Part shown: one piece after another, positions 4,287-5,000 of the stretch
How the letters are laid out: every line of letters starts with the position of its first letter
How positions within the stretch are numbered: position 1 is the stretch's first letter
Assembly: GCA_964615425.1 (NCBI GenBank)
Contig: CAZTOB010000024.1
Coordinates: 1-5,000 of the forward strand
DNA: 5,000 nt
Source of the DNA: CAYLVJ01 sp964615425
GTDB taxonomy: Bacteria; Patescibacteriota; Minisyncoccia; Minisyncoccales; CAYTKG01
Direction of reading: 5' to 3'
The notes under the pieces: generated by a model
Told to the model about the DNA's origin: nothing
Seen by the model: only the letters and a program-made list of their open reading frames with translations
Database searches by the model: none
Program-made: the position numbers and the translations under genes

Positions 4287-4818
4287 TTTTCTCCCACTTA
4301 AAACTTACTTGAAAATCAATATCTTGAGATTCAACCCAATTGGAAGGAGGAATCTCCACCTCTTTAAAGCCCTCTTTTAAAACATCTCTAAAGGAAAGAA
4401 GATCCCCGCGTGTTTTTGCAACTCCTCGCAGCCGGATAGAGTTAGATTCTTCTTCTGCCACGTATCTTACCTCCTTTAACGTTATCCCTTCCGGAATTTC
4501 TTCGCGAAGATCTTGCAAAAAGGAAACTATTTCTTCTCTTCCCTGATAAGATTCAAGAGTCGCTTTAGAAACCTTTTTGTAAAAATCCGTTTTTCTTTCT
4601 ATATTTTTTTGCTTTGAAGAGGTAAACTCTTTTTTGGTCTGTTTCAAAAGCTCTTCCTCGAAAGAAACCCTGGCCTGCAAGTCAACCTTAATGGCAAAAA
4701 GAATAAGGGATATGCTTATCAACCAGAAAAAGCATATTACAAGCAAAACCAAACCTTTCTTCAGGTTTTTCAATGTTTCTAGTCTTCTTTTTTCTTCCGG
4801 AGGTAAAAGATTAATCAT
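4276..4818 (-). CDS. pilN: type IV pilus assembly protein PilN
   Basis: The protein opens with M-I-N-L-L-P-P-E, the conserved PilN tail that inserts into a groove of PilM. A membrane helix at about 22-44, a coiled stretch at about 50-90 and a ferredoxin-like domain follow. The domain carries the family pattern I-P-E-G-I-T-L-K-E-V (108-117), I-R-L-R-G-V-A (128-134) and V-S-F-K-W at 171-175 near the end. PilN is the inner-membrane partner that couples cytoplasmic PilM to PilO. I chose the ATG at 4818 (180 aa). It puts the I-N-L-L-P motif at the extreme N-terminus, has GGAAG seven bases ahead and overlaps the pilM stop as ATGA. A TTG at 4830 would add four residues and is less likely. Confidence 0.93.
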   Translation of the reverse strand: MINLLPPEEKRRLETLKNLKKGLVLLVICFFWLISISLILFAIKVDLQARVSFEEELLKQTKKEFTSSKQKNIERKTDFYKKVSKATLESYQGREEIVSFLQDLREEIPEGITLKEVRYVAEEESNSIRLRGVAKTRGDLLSFRDVLKEGFKEVEIPPSNWVESQDIDFQVSFKWEKNEG

Positions 4819-5000
4819 TTTATCTTCCAATTAACACCTCTTAAGGCTAAACCGACGGCGGTTGCAAACTCTATTTTTTCGTCCAGTTGTTTTCCCTTTT
4901 CTCCGCCCGTATTTATAAGGGAGTCGGCTTTTTCCACCTTAATTCCAAGCTCTTCTTCTAAAAAATCATCCAACCCCTTCAATCTTGACCCGCCTCCGCA
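4815..5000 (-). CDS. pilM: type IV pilus assembly protein PilM, C-terminal part (61 aa visible)
   Basis: The open frame enters from the right edge and stops at TGA (4815-4817). The visible part begins C-G-G-G-S-R-L-K-G-L, the glycine-rich nucleotide-binding motif late in actin-like PilM, followed by L-G-I-K-V-E-K-A-D-S-L (18-28). It ends F-A-T-A-V-G-L-A-L-R-G, the usual closing helix. PilM is a cytoplasmic actin-fold ATP-binding protein that captures the PilN N-terminus. The rest of the gene lies beyond the window. The stop overlaps the pilN start as ATGA. Confidence 0.94.
   Translation of the reverse strand, partial: CGGGSRLKGLDDFLEEELGIKVEKADSLINTGGEKGKQLDEKIEFATAVGLALRGVNWKIK

Noticed and set aside
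4819..4830. TTG start for pilN four codons upstream
   Set aside because: The ATG at 4818 gives the I-N-L-L-P motif its usual terminal position, has a well-spaced GGAAG site and overlaps the pilM stop as ATGA.

Overview
The window looks like a chromosomal piece of a small-genome, low-GC bacterium of the Candidate Phyla Radiation (Patescibacteria). This is inferred from four things: a compact all-minus-strand layout with overlapping genes, a PilM-PilN-PilO pilus block, a DUF5680-type protein, and a membrane-anchored 'DWKTY...FxIKYPxDW' protein of the kind common in these genomes. TGA is used as an ordinary stop codon, so the SR1/Gracilibacteria code does not apply. Every supported gene reads on the minus strand, so in transcription order the window runs from 5000 down to 1.

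Region 1 (5000-3392) is the inner-membrane assembly platform of a type IV pilus: the C-terminal end of PilM, then PilN, PilO and a 115-residue single-pass membrane protein with an acidic tail. Successive genes overlap by 4, 11 and 11 bases. Region 2 (about 3400-3145) is a two-gene tRNA unit, tRNA-Arg(TCT) then tRNA-His(GTG). Its promoter -35 box lies in the last codons of the pilus operon, and it ends in a hairpin terminator.

Region 3 (3126-1562) is a second unit with its own TTGACT/TATAAT-like promoter. It encodes a MntA nucleotidyltransferase antitoxin and a HepT HEPN toxin that overlap by 8 bases, then a 65-residue two-helix membrane protein and a 193-residue anchored extracytoplasmic protein. 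It ends in a second copy of the same terminator. Region 4 (1549-69) is a third unit: a DUF5680 protein and, overlapping it by 4 bases, a 308-residue protein with a BtrH/C39-like Cys-His-Asp arrangement. It ends in a third copy of the terminator. A few codons of a possible next gene follow at the left edge.

The most notable structural signal is this repeated intergenic module. The 65-bp sequence that begins at the 3' end of tRNA-His and runs through its terminator recurs after region 3 (58 of 65 aligned positions identical by my count) and, more diverged, after region 4. Promoter-like sequence follows each copy. The toxin-antitoxin unit and the DUF5680/BtrH-like unit therefore sit like cassettes downstream of a tRNA locus, separated by near-identical punctuation. 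Whether this is an integration scar, a cassette system or a dispersed terminator family cannot be settled from this window.
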